This document shows, in pieces, positions 5,957-14,733 of a stretch of DNA of 21,207 bases. This DNA comes from an uncultured Bacilli bacterium (lineage in GTDB: Bacteria; Bacillota_I; Bacilli_A; RF39; UBA660). The notes under the pieces were generated by a model that saw only the letters and a program-made list of their open reading frames with translations, was not told where the DNA came from and did not search any database. Position numbers and translations under genes: made by a program. Each line of letters opens with the position of its first letter. The stretch's first letter is position 1. The stretch is from positions 1-21,207 of the forward strand of contig CANRDA010000004.1 of NCBI GenBank assembly GCA_947629285.1. Direction: 5' to 3'.

Positions 5957-7242
5957 ACTACCCATGCATCCGCTATAGGTCTTGTTTTGTGTTCTAAAGC
6001 ACCATCTATTGGGTCGTTTATAGCACAATAATTTTTATCCATATAATCATTACATGGAGCTGAATATTTTGATTGTGCGATATCTTTTGGTAAAACCATA
6101 ACACTAGAAGTACCACCGTCTAAATTAGCTGCATTAACTGCACCATAATTTTGCATGATTTCAGTTAAATCTACCATATCGGCTCCTTTTGTTCTAATAG
6201 AATTAGAATCGATTACTAGTAATAAAACTATTCCATCTTCTCTTTGACCTATTGCACTTCTTGCAGCATAACCCCAGCCGCCATTACCTTTTATAAATGA
6301 TGGAGTGCCATTGACTATCAAAAATGGTCCCCAACTAATTGCATCTCTAACTCCCATATTAATTGCTTGTTCAGCGGTAGTATTTTTAAGAAGTACAAGC
6401 ACATCATCATTTGTAAACCCAATTATTCCACCACTTTGATTATTCGTTCCATATTCACCATTCGTAACAATTTTGCCATTGCTAATTGTTATACCTGTAG
6501 GAGTTCCACCAGTACTAGTATTTCCTGGGTCAGAAAATCCCCCTCCATTTATAGCAAGTAATGCATTATTATTATCGGCCATTTGTGTAACATACTGACC
6601 GTAAGTACCTAACCTTTGAGTTACTGCTAACTTTACTTTAGATGGATCATATATAGCAGCTAAATATCCATTACAGCCATTAACCTTAAGGTTAATTATT
6701 TTATAAGGTGTACCTTCTTCTACATCAAGTATAGCTTTTTCATATTCATTTGCATATTCTTTAGGTTTTTCTTTGTCAACTAAACTTGGATCTGTAGATT
6801 CACCACTCTCTTTAACATAATTATTATTTAAAACATTATTTATTGCATTATCACTATAAAACCATTTACACAAATATTGATGATTCATTGTTTGCATAGC
6901 AGTTGTTATAAGCCATGTCCTAAATTTATCGCTTGGTCCATATAGCATTATAGATAATGCCAAACAACCACAAATATATATTGTAAAAAACAAACCAATA
7001 AACACTTTAAGCCATCTTCTTAATCTTCTTTCATGTGCTTTTCTATTCTTATAAAAAGTTGTAAAACCAATTATAAATAAAATAATACTTATAATAATCA
7101 ATATCAAAATTGCAATAAAAAAAGGGAATCTTATTAAATAATTTGAATTACATCCTATTATAAATAATAAAAGTAATCCTGGTAAAAATAACGAACTAAA
7201 CAATAATAATTTAAAACCCAACTTTTTCTTTTTTATATCCAT
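5947..7242 (-). CDS. Membrane-anchored phosphodiester glycosidase family (NAGPA domain) protein
   Basis: The 431-residue product has three membrane helices (about 7-29, 40-61, 81-100) with a basic loop between the second and third. A linker follows, then an extracytoplasmic NAGPA-type domain from about 175. Visible family motifs are INGGGF (about 231-236), GPFLIVNG (305-312), ARSAIG (327-332) and NLDGGTSS (373-380). The family includes the enzyme that uncovers mannose-6-phosphate by removing GlcNAc from a phosphodiester. Bacterial members such as the YoeB/DUF2233 group are linked to exopolysaccharide and cell-wall glycopolymers. A wall-polymer substrate is inferred from its place 17 nt after murC. 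The frame is open to a GTG at 7251 that overlaps the GGAGTG binding site; the ATG at 7242 is correctly spaced and was chosen. Confidence 0.85.
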   Translation of the reverse strand: MDIKKKKLGFKLLLFSSLFLPGLLLLFIIGCNSNYLIRFPFFIAILILIIISIILFIIGFTTFYKNRKAHERRLRRWLKVFIGLFFTIYICGCLALSIMLYGPSDKFRTWLITTAMQTMNHQYLCKWFYSDNAINNVLNNNYVKESGESTDPSLVDKEKPKEYANEYEKAILDVEEGTPYKIINLKVNGCNGYLAAIYDPSKVKLAVTQRLGTYGQYVTQMADNNNALLAINGGGFSDPGNTSTGGTPTGITISNGKIVTNGEYGTNNQSGGIIGFTNDDVLVLLKNTTAEQAINMGVRDAISWGPFLIVNGTPSFIKGNGGWGYAARSAIGQREDGIVLLLVIDSNSIRTKGADMVDLTEIMQNYGAVNAANLDGGTSSVMVLPKDIAQSKYSAPCNDYMDKNYCAINDPIDGALEHKTRPIADAWVVIE

Positions 7243-7259
7243 AAAATACACTCCAATAC

Positions 7260-8579
7260 TTATTTATTTTTTTCTTCTAATAATTTTTTATATTCATCTT
7301 CAAGTATATATATTTCTTTACTGCTCATAAAAAGTATTACAGCATTATCATACTCTAATAGTTTTTCAGCCATTCCCTGCTCTATATAATCCCCGTTATC
7401 TAGTAAATCTATTATAGTATAAGCACTAGTGTTTGGATAGTCTTCCTTCTTTTCTCTATCGTAGTTTATATCCATTACATATGCTTTATCTGCAAGGTTT
7501 AAAGCACTTGCAAATTCTTCTTTAAACTCTTCTACTCTTGAAAATGTATGAGGTTTAAATATAGCTATTATTTTTTTATCAGGATATTTTTGTCTAGCTG
7601 CTTTAATAGTTACTTTTACCTCAGTTGGATGATGAGCATAATCATCTATTATGACATTATCTCCAATAAATGTCTCTTTAAATCTTCTTAAAGCCCCTTC
7701 AAATGTCTTAAGTGATTTTGCAACCTCTCTTGCATCTAATCTTTCATAATGGCATATAGCAATTACAGCTAAAGCATTTAGTAACATATGCTTACCATAT
7801 AAAGGTAAATCAAAATGTCCATAGTATTCATCTTCTATAAATACATCAAAACTAGTTCCATCACTTCTATATTCAACATTACAAGCTTTTATATCATTAT
7901 CATCATTTAGTCCATAATAATATATTTGAGGATTAACTTCAAGTGAATGAGTATATTGGTCATCCCCGCATGCTATTACCATTTTTTTTGCTTTATTAGC
8001 AAATTCTTGATAAGCAAGTACCATATCATCCATGCTCTTATAGTAATCTGTGTGGTCTAACTCTATATTAGTTATAACTACATATTCAGGGTCATATGCT
8101 AAAAAATGTCTTCTATATTCACAAGATTCAAGTATAAATCTATTAGAACTTCTATCTCCATGACCTCTTCCATCACCTATTATATAACTGCATCCACCCA
8201 TATCAGACATTATATGACTAAGCATAGAAGTTGTAGTAGTCTTACCATGACAACCTGATATACATATGGTATCAAACTTTTTAGTTAGTTTTCCTAGCAT
8301 CTGTTCATACTCATATATTTTTAGATTCATCTCTTTAGCCTTAAGTAATTCAGGGTGTTCATCTAGTCTAAGTGCGGGAGAATATATAACTATAGTCTCG
8401 CTGTCCATCTCATCATTAGGTTCGCTATATATTTTAATTCCACGCTCTATTAGTTTATCTTCTGTAAATCTGTGTTCTTTAGCATCATCATATCCTACTA
8501 CTTCATAACCTAAATCGTTTAATAATAGCGCTAAGGCACTCATTCCAGCCCCTTTTATTCCAGCCATATAATATTTCAT
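7260..8579 (-). CDS. murC: UDP-N-acetylmuramate--L-alanine ligase
   Basis: MurC joins L-alanine to UDP-MurNAc using ATP, the first peptide step in cytoplasmic peptidoglycan precursor synthesis. The 439-residue product has the N-terminal nucleotide-sugar loop GIKGAGMSALA (7-17), the Mur-ligase ATP loop GCHGKTTTT (109-117), the central-domain motif TNIELDHTDYY (170-180), and the C-terminal DDYAHHPTE (312-320), which is diagnostic for MurC over MurD, E or F. Length is normal. AAGGAGG stands 4 nt before the ATG. The gene begins 9 nt after tadC with no terminator, so it appears to be the seventh gene of the tad operon. That is an unusual address for an essential wall gene and shows the organism makes a peptidoglycan wall. 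Confidence 0.94.
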   Translation of the reverse strand: MKYYMAGIKGAGMSALALLLNDLGYEVVGYDDAKEHRFTEDKLIERGIKIYSEPNDEMDSETIVIYSPALRLDEHPELLKAKEMNLKIYEYEQMLGKLTKKFDTICISGCHGKTTTTSMLSHIMSDMGGCSYIIGDGRGHGDRSSNRFILESCEYRRHFLAYDPEYVVITNIELDHTDYYKSMDDMVLAYQEFANKAKKMVIACGDDQYTHSLEVNPQIYYYGLNDDNDIKACNVEYRSDGTSFDVFIEDEYYGHFDLPLYGKHMLLNALAVIAICHYERLDAREVAKSLKTFEGALRRFKETFIGDNVIIDDYAHHPTEVKVTIKAARQKYPDKKIIAIFKPHTFSRVEEFKEEFASALNLADKAYVMDINYDREKKEDYPNTSAYTIIDLLDNGDYIEQGMAEKLLEYDNAVILFMSSKEIYILEDEYKKLLEEKNK

Positions 8580-8588
8580 AAGTCCTCC

Positions 8589-9281
8589 TTATAATAAATC
8601 TATTAAAAATGGTCCAAGTACGATAAGTAAAATAAGAGGTACTATAAATACAACTGATATAATACTTACTTTATTTGGAATTTTATTAATAGTAGCTTTT
8701 AAATCCATAAGCTCTTTTTCTCTTAAATATTCTACTTGATTGTTCATAGTATCTATTATACTATTTCCAAATATATTAGTCTCAAGCATATTTAATATTA
8801 TATTATTTATTGTATCAGATGGTATTCTTTTTTTCAAGTCTAAAAGCACTTCTTTTAAAGATTTACCAAATCTCATCTCCAGTAAACTTTTCTTAAACTC
8901 ATTAGACAGTTCATTATCTACGTTTAAACATGTTATCTCTAGTGAATTTTCTAAGTTTTTACCCGTTTCTAGGGTGAGTGTTAATATTTCAAAAAAGTAT
9001 AAAGCATCACTATCTAGTTTTTTTATTCTCTTATTTATTTCATTTGTTATTAATACATAGTAGAATAAATTATAATAAATTATCAATATAAATGGAATTA
9101 ATATATAATTGTATGAAGATAAAATAAGTATTAAAGCAAGTATTAAAGTAGTAATAATGCGTGTTGTTAAAAAATCTGCAGCATTAAATTTTAACTTTCT
9201 ATCACTACCTAACATATTAATTTTATTTTCTATATTTTCTATATCCTTAGCTCTATAGATTTTTTTTATTATTCCATTCAT
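8589..9281 (-). CDS. tadC: TadC-like inner-membrane platform protein
   Basis: The 230-residue product has a T2SSF/GSPII_F-type domain (about 85-205) with the family pattern SDALYFFEILTLTLETGKNLENSLE. Paired N-terminal membrane helices (about 48-80) precede it and a C-terminal helix (about 205-228) follows. TadC pairs with TadB to form the platform on which the CpaF ATPase drives assembly of a tight-adherence pilus. It is shorter than typical TadC (about 300 aa). Its ATG overlaps the tadB stop as ATGA, indicating translational coupling. Assignment to TadC over TadB rests on order and size. Confidence 0.85.
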   Translation of the reverse strand: MNGIIKKIYRAKDIENIENKINMLGSDRKLKFNAADFLTTRIITTLILALILILSSYNYILIPFILIIYYNLFYYVLITNEINKRIKKLDSDALYFFEILTLTLETGKNLENSLEITCLNVDNELSNEFKKSLLEMRFGKSLKEVLLDLKKRIPSDTINNIILNMLETNIFGNSIIDTMNNQVEYLREKELMDLKATINKIPNKVSIISVVFIVPLILLIVLGPFLIDLL

Positions 9282-10762
9282 TTTATACCCCTTACCTTTA
9301 ATACTTTTCTTACTACTACAATATATGTTATGTATATCAATACCATTATTATTAATAATATTATTCCAAATGCATTTGTAAATAATGGTCTAAAATAATC
9401 CTTATTTAACATACTTATAAATACTACAAATAATGGTGGGACAATTATTAATACATACATAATTAACTTAGAACTACTCGTTAAAGCCTTTAGTTCTTGC
9501 TCTAGTTTTCTTCGTGCGAATAAATTCTTTTCAATAGAATTAAACACTTTTATTATATTGCCACCCGTTTTATTTAATACTGATAAACTACTTGATAGAT
9601 ATACTGCCTCTTTAGTATTAACTCTTTTAGCAAATCTTTTAAATGCTACTTCTATATCTAATCCTAAAGATATCTCAATTCTAACTCTTTCAAATTCTTT
9701 AGCAATAGGACCATTTAACTCATGTGAGACAAGTTCTACTGCTTGTGTTATACTCATACCTGCTTTAAATGCATTATTCATAACACTTATAGCCTCGAAT
9801 AAATCTTTTTCAAGTTTTTTTCTATATTTAATATATCTATAGTAATAAATTATATCTAAAGTATAAAATCCTACTATAAATGATAAAAGTATTTCAAGGG
9901 ACGATATAATCTCACTACCCAAAAGTTTTACTAAAGCACCCAGTAGTATAAATAATACTCCAACTACTATTTTTTTAGCCATTAACTCCATAGTACTATC
10001 CTGTTTAAATGCCTGGACATACTTTTCATATCTCTTAGCCCTTTTACTTAAAAATACAGATTTAGATAATATTTTAGACATATTATTTATAAAACCCATG
10101 TATTCGTTATATAAGTTATCGAATAAAGATATAGATTTATTCTTAGATGAATTAATAGTATATTTAGAAAATCTTTTCTCTAGTTTTATACTTCTTATAT
10201 ATTTATTTAAAAATACTATAATAAGTACAAGTATTACTACTAAACTTACTTGCCCTACTCTAATTAAATTAGTATTATTTGAACTAACAGTTACATAGAT
10301 AGTCTCATTTGTAGTATTTCCTGCCTTATCTGAGACACTGTATGTTATTTTTTTAACTCCTTCACTTTTAAAATCTAAAGATTCTATATTAGACATTATA
10401 TTAGAAGTTAAATCTCCATCTACAATATCACTAGCAGTAATATCTATATTTAATTTATCACCACTTTTTATCTTATAAACATTTTCACTAACGTTTATTA
10501 TAGGTGCCTCTTTATCTATTTTATACTCAGGACTTGTTATAGTTTCACTATTGTTATAATAGTTATTAACTACTTCTATTTTATATGTTCCAGTATCTGT
10601 CAGTTTAATATCAACTGGACTATATAATATTTCACTTTCATATATTACATCGTTATTTTTTATTATTTTATATGAATAACTATTTACTAAAGATGGAGGA
10701 GCATAGTTTACTACTACATCTTCATTAGTAATATCTAAATAATTAGTTGTAAACCCCTCCAT
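9278..10762 (-). CDS. tadB: TadB-like platform protein with an N-terminal Ig-like extension
   Basis: The 494-residue product is about 170 residues longer than usual TadB. Residues 5-82 and 85-160 look like two beta-sandwich Ig-like units. The second has the DUF5011/HYR-type pattern KEAPIINV, DIVDGDLTSNI and YSVSDKAGNTT seen in surface proteins. A membrane helix (about 170-187) and a basic stretch NKYIRSIKLEKR follow, predicting N-out topology. The TadB part has two helices at about 265-310, the cytoplasmic T2SSF domain from about 325 (MNNAFKAGMSITQAVE), and two C-terminal helices. No signal peptide precedes the Ig-like part. The start is firm: AGAGGTGAAAT precedes the ATG, 9 nt after cpaF. 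The platform role is known for the family; an outward Ig-like domain is inferred. Confidence 0.85.
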   Translation of the reverse strand: MEGFTTNYLDITNEDVVVNYAPPSLVNSYSYKIIKNNDVIYESEILYSPVDIKLTDTGTYKIEVVNNYYNNSETITSPEYKIDKEAPIINVSENVYKIKSGDKLNIDITASDIVDGDLTSNIMSNIESLDFKSEGVKKITYSVSDKAGNTTNETIYVTVSSNNTNLIRVGQVSLVVILVLIIVFLNKYIRSIKLEKRFSKYTINSSKNKSISLFDNLYNEYMGFINNMSKILSKSVFLSKRAKRYEKYVQAFKQDSTMELMAKKIVVGVLFILLGALVKLLGSEIISSLEILLSFIVGFYTLDIIYYYRYIKYRKKLEKDLFEAISVMNNAFKAGMSITQAVELVSHELNGPIAKEFERVRIEISLGLDIEVAFKRFAKRVNTKEAVYLSSSLSVLNKTGGNIIKVFNSIEKNLFARRKLEQELKALTSSSKLIMYVLIIVPPLFVVFISMLNKDYFRPLFTNAFGIILLIIMVLIYITYIVVVRKVLKVRGIK

Positions 10763-10771
10763 ATTTCACCT

Positions 10772-12088
10772 CTATTCAAATATATCATCTAAAGTATTAA
10801 TACCACGCGATTTTAATCTATCATAAGTTTTAGAATTGACTTTATTAAGTACAAACTCTCCTAAAACCTCTCCATCTTCTTTTAAACCAGTTTGTTTAAA
10901 AGCAAATATTTCATTTAATTTAATCTCATCATTATCAAAACCAACTACTTCGCAAATACTAGTTATCTTTCTTTTACCATCTGTTAGTCTTGATATATTT
11001 ATTACTATATCAATAGCATTTTCTATATATTCTCTTATTGCTTTTATCGGTATTTCAACTGCCATAAGTACCATAGTTTCAAGTCTATTTAAAGCATCTT
11101 TTGGACTATTTGCATGAAGAGTTGTCATACTACCTTCATGACCTGTATTCATAGCCTGCATCATATCAAATGCCTCTTTACCACGAACCTCACCAACTAT
11201 AATTCTATCTGGTCTCATACGAAGTGAGTTTCTAACTAAATCTCTTATAGTTACTTCCCCACTACCTTCATAATTAGTTCTTCTTGTTTCAAGTGAGATT
11301 ACGTGTTCTTGCTCTAACCTAAGTTCTGCTGCATCTTCTATAGTTATAATACGTTCACTATCTTTTATAAAAGATGACATTACATTGAGGAGTGTTGTTT
11401 TACCGCTTCCGGTACCACCACATACGATTATGTTCATCTTACTTTTAACACACGCTTCTATAAATCTTGCCATATATGGAGTCATAGTACCATTTCTTAA
11501 AAAATCTTCGATACCCTCTAACTCTTTTCTAAATTTACGAATAGTTAGTACAGGTCCATTTAAACTAAGTGGTGGGATAATTGCATTAAGTCTTGACCCA
11601 TCATTTAATCTTGCATCTACCATAGGGTTTGACGCGTCTATAGTTCTTCCTATTGGTTGAATTAGTCTTTGTATTGTTCTTATGATGTGTTCATTATTTA
11701 TAAATGAAACACTATCGTCTTTAATCAATTTACCATCTAGTTCTATATATATTTCATTTGTACCATTTACCATTATCTCTGTAATACTTGGGTCATCTAA
11801 TAACTCTGTGATAGGTCCATTACCATTAATCTCATTATCTATCAAGTTATTTATATAACTTCTTTCAACTAGACTTAAATCATACCCTTCTAGGGATGCA
11901 TCTATTTCTTTTTTTATTAAACTAGATTTATTTATTTCATTTAAAGAATGATTATCTATTAAATTTTGTATTATTTTATTTCTTAGTTCATCTAGTAATT
12001 TCTTATTAGAAAAAGTTTCATAATCAGGTATATCTTTTAATATTTTTTCTTCTTTTACATCAAACTCTTCTATAAAAGACTTAGCCAT
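10772..12088 (-). CDS. cpaF: CpaF/TadA-type secretion ATPase
   Basis: The 438-residue product is the hexameric cytoplasmic ATPase that powers Tad pilus assembly. Visible motifs in order: N-terminal domain with [15 protein letters not shown] (102-116), Walker [10 protein letters not shown] (224-232), Asp box ITIEDAAEL (248-256), Walker B region [10 protein letters not shown] (294-303), and His box [13 protein letters not shown] (316-328). This motif set is characteristic of CpaF rather than PilB/GspE, because the tetracysteine region is absent. Length fits the family. The start ATG overlaps the cpaE stop (TAATG), indicating coupling. The downstream tadB starts 9 nt after its stop. Confidence 0.93.
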   Translation of the reverse strand: MAKSFIEEFDVKEEKILKDIPDYETFSNKKLLDELRNKIIQNLIDNHSLNEINKSSLIKKEIDASLEGYDLSLVERSYINNLIDNEINGNGPITELLDDPSITEIMVNGTNEIYIELDGKLIKDDSVSFINNEHIIRTIQRLIQPIGRTIDASNPMVDARLNDGSRLNAIIPPLSLNGPVLTIRKFRKELEGIEDFLRNGTMTPYMARFIEACVKSKMNIIVCGGTGSGKTTLLNVMSSFIKDSERIITIEDAAELRLEQEHVISLETRRTNYEGSGEVTIRDLVRNSLRMRPDRIIVGEVRGKEAFDMMQAMNTGHEGSMTTLHANSPKDALNRLETMVLMAVEIPIKAIREYIENAIDIVINISRLTDGKRKITSICEVVGFDNDEIKLNEIFAFKQTGLKEDGEVLGEFVLNKVNSKTYDRLKSRGINTLDDIFE

Positions 12089-12855
12089 TATTCCACCTTG
12101 CTTCCTTTAAGTATATCATTTGCAATCATTTCATATATCTTAACTGCATCTTTATATTTTTTATATATGTTATCTTCTAAAAGTAGTATCTTCCCACCTA
12201 TTATATATTTATCAATATTTTTAATGTAAAAATTAGATGGAATTATATAGTTAACATTTTTGTTTATTATATTTTTTATATCGTATTTATTATAATAATT
12301 TTTATCTTTAGTATTAGATTCATTAAGTATTATTTTATAGTTTGTCTTATTCATATTAGTTAGAATAGATACCATAGTTTTCATATTTTTTAAATTCATA
12401 GAATCGTTATTTATTAAATATAATATTTGGTCACTAAAATCTAGTGCGAATAAATTTATATCAGTTAATATATGGTTAGTATCTATCAAAATTATATCAA
12501 ATTTCATACTTGCTTTATATAAAATTAAGTTTAGTACTTTGCTTTCAATCTTACGCGCGAAACGTGGGTCTTTTGGAGCAGGCAATATTTTAATATTATC
12601 GTTGAAATTTGTTACATAATCATCTAAATTAGTAAATTTATTATTGTTTAAATCTTCATATAAATTATATATATCGTTGTTATAATTTATATTTAATATA
12701 CTTGCTATATCTCCAGAGTATAAGTCTAAATCTATTACAAGTACTCTTTTACCTATTTTAGAATAAATACCTGCTAAATTAAGTGTAGTAGTAGTTTTGC
12801 CTACCCCACCTTTTACTGATGTTACTGTTATTACTTTTGCTTTATTTAAAGCCAT
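12088..12855 (-). CDS. cpaE: CpaE/TadZ-like MinD-type ATPase
   Basis: The 255-residue product begins with the deviant Walker A motif KGGVGKTT (15-22) of the ParA/MinD group, then VLVIDLDLYSGD (the second Asp motif) and DIILIDTNHILTD. CpaE/TadZ proteins place the Tad machine in the cell and are the usual partner encoded next to CpaF. This protein lacks the N-terminal receiver-like domain of long CpaE proteins, which is common in Firmicutes. The ATG follows AGGGTGAT at good spacing, and the gene overlaps cpaF by one base. The second half is Asn/Lys-rich and poorly conserved by eye. Chromosome-partition Soj/ParA is the alternative, made unlikely by the operon. Confidence 0.85.
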   Translation of the reverse strand: MALNKAKVITVTSVKGGVGKTTTTLNLAGIYSKIGKRVLVIDLDLYSGDIASILNINYNNDIYNLYEDLNNNKFTNLDDYVTNFNDNIKILPAPKDPRFARKIESKVLNLILYKASMKFDIILIDTNHILTDINLFALDFSDQILYLINNDSMNLKNMKTMVSILTNMNKTNYKIILNESNTKDKNYYNKYDIKNIINKNVNYIIPSNFYIKNIDKYIIGGKILLLEDNIYKKYKDAVKIYEMIANDILKGSKVE

Positions 12856-12859
12856 ACTA

Positions 12860-13210
12860 TCACCCTTTTATAATCTTATTATTTTTATAAGTATAAGTTA
12901 TACTTATTTTACTGTCGTATAATATATCAAATATTCCATCGTACTCTTTTTCTACTGTTAATTTCATATTTTCTTTATCTAAATTTATCTTTATATCAGA
13001 TAGATTACTATTTAATAGATTATTAACTTTAGTATCTATATTCTCTTCATCAATATTATCTATATAATATTTTAAAACGTCTTTTGTATTATTATCTACT
13101 TTTCTTTTTTCAACTGAAAAAAGTCCTAAATCTATTACAAGTGCGAGTACAAATAAAATAATTGGAAGAATAATTACAAATATTACAAGTGTCTGACCCT
13201 TATTATTCAC
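12860..13210 (-). CDS. TadE/TadG-like minor pseudopilin
   Basis: The 116-residue product starts MNNKGQTLVIFVIILPIILF, the N-terminal Gly-Gln plus hydrophobic helix of TadE/TadF/TadG minor pilins. It has Ile where Glu +5 of the processing motif would be, unlike its neighbour. The rest is a short charged beta-rich domain exposed outside. The start is GTG at 13208-13210, overlapping the previous stop by 8 nt, so translation is probably coupled. In Tad systems such proteins are processed by a dedicated peptidase and prime or regulate pilus assembly; that peptidase is not in the window. The next gene, cpaE, begins 4 nt after its stop. Confidence 0.75.
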   Translation of the reverse strand: MNNKGQTLVIFVIILPIILFVLALVIDLGLFSVEKRKVDNNTKDVLKYYIDNIDEENIDTKVNNLLNSNLSDIKINLDKENMKLTVEKEYDGIFDILYDSKISITYTYKNNKIIKG

Positions 13211-13541
13211 TATAAATACTCTTTTCTGTTGATACTTTATAAGTTTTACCAGTTACTATACTTATAAGTGGTGAGATAACATTTACATCTTTATTTAAAG
13301 TAATTACTAGTAAATCATTATCTTTTTTATAATTAATACTTATATTTTTCTCACTAGCATACTCATTTATTTCATCATATTTTTCTTCCATATATAGATT
13401 AGATATAGTATCTATATCGTTTTCTAAAGAATATTTTTTTGATATTATGTTACCAAAATCTACAATAGATATTATAATTAATAAAAGTATTGGTAGTACA
13501 ATAATAAATTCTACTAGTGCTTGTCCTTTATTATTCTTCAT
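13203..13541 (-). CDS. tadE: TadE-like pseudopilin
   Basis: The 112-residue product begins MKNNKGQALVEFIIVLPILL. The segment G-QALVEF fits the Flp/TadE processing rule: cleavage after Gly, with Glu at +5 followed by an aromatic. One membrane helix and a 75-residue outer domain follow. TadE proteins are minor pseudopilins needed for Tad pilus assembly. It is the first gene of the tad operon, with an extended -10 promoter at 13565-13573 and GTGAGG before the ATG. No separate Flp major pilin is visible in the operon, so one of these two small proteins could be the structural subunit. That is inference. Confidence 0.8.
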   Translation of the reverse strand: MKNNKGQALVEFIIVLPILLLIIISIVDFGNIISKKYSLENDIDTISNLYMEEKYDEINEYASEKNISINYKKDNDLLVITLNKDVNVISPLISIVTGKTYKVSTEKSIYSE

Positions 13542-13564
13542 AGCCTCACACTCTATCCTATATA

Positions 13565-13573
13565 ATTATATCA
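13565..13573 (-). promoter_or_regulatory. Extended -10 promoter of the tad-murC operon
   Basis: The minus strand reads TGATATAAT: a perfect -10 with the TGn extension, about 24 nt upstream of the tadE ATG. The -35 region falls in the U tract of the recO terminator and is poor, so the extension probably carries recognition. Confidence 0.65.
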
Positions 13574-13580
13574 AAATAAT

Positions 13581-13610
13581 AAAAAAAAAGATATAGTTTT
13601 ATATATCTTT
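13581..13610 (-). terminator. Terminator of the ybeY-recO operon
   Basis: AAAGATATA (13602-13610) pairs perfectly with TATATCTTT (13587-13595) across a 6-nt loop, followed by six more U. A second AT-only stem (GAAATAA/TTATTTC) lies just upstream of it on the minus strand, around 13612-13630. Confidence 0.8.
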
Positions 13611-13651
13611 ATGAAATAAATCATTATTTCTTTTTTTATTTATAACTAATT

Positions 13652-14383
13652 TTACTTTACATTTATAATATTTTTTAAAAAAGTTTTACTTTTCAAATAA
13701 AGTCCAGTATATCTATCATAATAATCATCTATAAAACGATTTACTTCACTTACCACATCTTTATTTATATCAAGTTTTGATATTTTATTTATATCTACTA
13801 AAGTATACATTCTAACTAATTTTATAGCTTTATCACTAACTATAGGTTCACTTATACGGCATTTATCACATAAATATCCTCCATGTGAACTAGAGAGTGT
13901 TACTACACTTTTAGAGCCACATATACTGCATCCATCTAACTTAGGCATAACTCCTAAATATCCTAAATATTTAAGTTCTATTATATTTGTTATAACAAGA
14001 GGATTAAAATTATCATTAATTTTTATTAAAGCACTTATTAAAAGATTATATAAATTTTCATCATCATTTTGTTTATATACTTGCCTAGTTAAATCAACTA
14101 AAAAACTTGCATAACTTATTTTTTCAATATTTTTTTTAATATTAGAAAAGTTATTAATTACATTAGCTTCACTTAGTATAGATAACTTATCTTTTTTGTA
14201 ATAAATGGTGAATGTGGCATAAGTCAACTTGTCTGTGACACTCCTTAAGTTACTCTTTAGGTTTTTGCACCCCTTTGCAATAACTCCAATAATACCATAT
14301 TCTTTTGTTAAAATTTCTAAAATTTTACTAGAGTCCTTATAATCAGTTACTTTTATTATTATTCCATCTATATCTATAACCAT
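13652..14383 (-). CDS. recO: DNA repair protein RecO
   Basis: RecO loads RecA on SSB-coated single-stranded DNA in the RecFOR pathway. The 243-residue product has the N-terminal OB-fold (IDGIIIKVTDYKDSSKIL, then GIIGVIAKGCK) and a C-terminal helical domain with a zinc site: CSIC at about 152-155 and CDKC at 172-175. The frame is open to a TTG at 14401, but the family N-terminus and the position 1 nt after the upstream TAA (TAATATG) favour the ATG at 14381-14383. The ribosome binding site GAAGAAG is weak, so reinitiation after the DUF1653 gene is likely. The era-yqzL-recO neighbourhood is conserved in Bacilli. Confidence 0.92.
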   Translation of the reverse strand: MVIDIDGIIIKVTDYKDSSKILEILTKEYGIIGVIAKGCKNLKSNLRSVTDKLTYATFTIYYKKDKLSILSEANVINNFSNIKKNIEKISYASFLVDLTRQVYKQNDDENLYNLLISALIKINDNFNPLVITNIIELKYLGYLGVMPKLDGCSICGSKSVVTLSSSHGGYLCDKCRISEPIVSDKAIKLVRMYTLVDINKISKLDINKDVVSEVNRFIDDYYDRYTGLYLKSKTFLKNIINVK

Positions 14384-14384
14384 A

Positions 14385-14606
14385 TTAATCAACTTCTTCA
14401 AAACGATATTTTTGCTTTACATTAGGATATTTTTTCTTATCAACTAAAGAATTAAACATATCATAATCCCTAACCCACACTTTATCATTATGTTTATATA
14501 CAACTTTTTTTGATAAATCTTCTGAATCATAGGCAATATTTAATACCTCACATATATCTCCTTTAAAATGTTTATATTTTTTTCCTACCTTAATTATTCT
14601 TTCCAT
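14385..14606 (-). CDS. DUF1653-like small protein
   Basis: The 73-residue product reads GKKYKHFKGDICEVLNIAYDSEDLSKKVVYKH, then VWVRDYDMFNSLV and a final RFEEV. These match the pattern of DUF1653: G-x-Y-x-H-x-K-G, then V-x-Y, then WVRP-x-x-MF and RF. The fold is a small beta-barrel of unknown function. Its start overlaps the end of yqzL by 17 nt and it ends 1 nt before recO, so the three are translated together. Insertion of this gene between yqzL and recO is a local feature that I do not recall as standard. The binding site is weak and depends on upstream translation. Confidence 0.75.
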   Translation of the reverse strand: MERIIKVGKKYKHFKGDICEVLNIAYDSEDLSKKVVYKHNDKVWVRDYDMFNSLVDKKKYPNVKQKYRFEEVD

Positions 14607-14688
14607 CTTTTCTAATCTCTTCTCTATACTTTATATAATATTCTATTTTCCCAGTTTTTTTAAACAACCCCCATAATATGTCTTTCAT
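14590..14688 (-). CDS. yqzL: YqzL-family small protein
   Basis: This 32-codon gene reads MKDILWGLFKKTGKIEYYI and then KYREEIRKDGKNN. It keeps the YqzL pattern: an aromatic W, then LF-x-x-TG-x-I-x-x-Y, then a short charged tail. YqzL is a small protein of unknown function encoded between era and recO in Bacilli, the place it occupies here. AGGTGATAAC directly precedes the ATG. It overlaps the DUF1653 start by 17 nt. It is too short for most ORF finders, so it is likely missing from automated annotations. Confidence 0.8.
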   Translation of the reverse strand: MKDILWGLFKKTGKIEYYIKYREEIRKDGKNN

Positions 14689-14733
14689 GTTATCACCTAT
14701 TTAATATTGATTTAAAATTAAAATTTTTATACA

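Noticed and set aside
5885..6028. N-terminal extension of the hypothetical gene
   Set aside because: It would overlap the 3' end of the glycosidase-family gene and cross a 9-bp terminator; a GTG with AGGTGG at 5884 is a better start.
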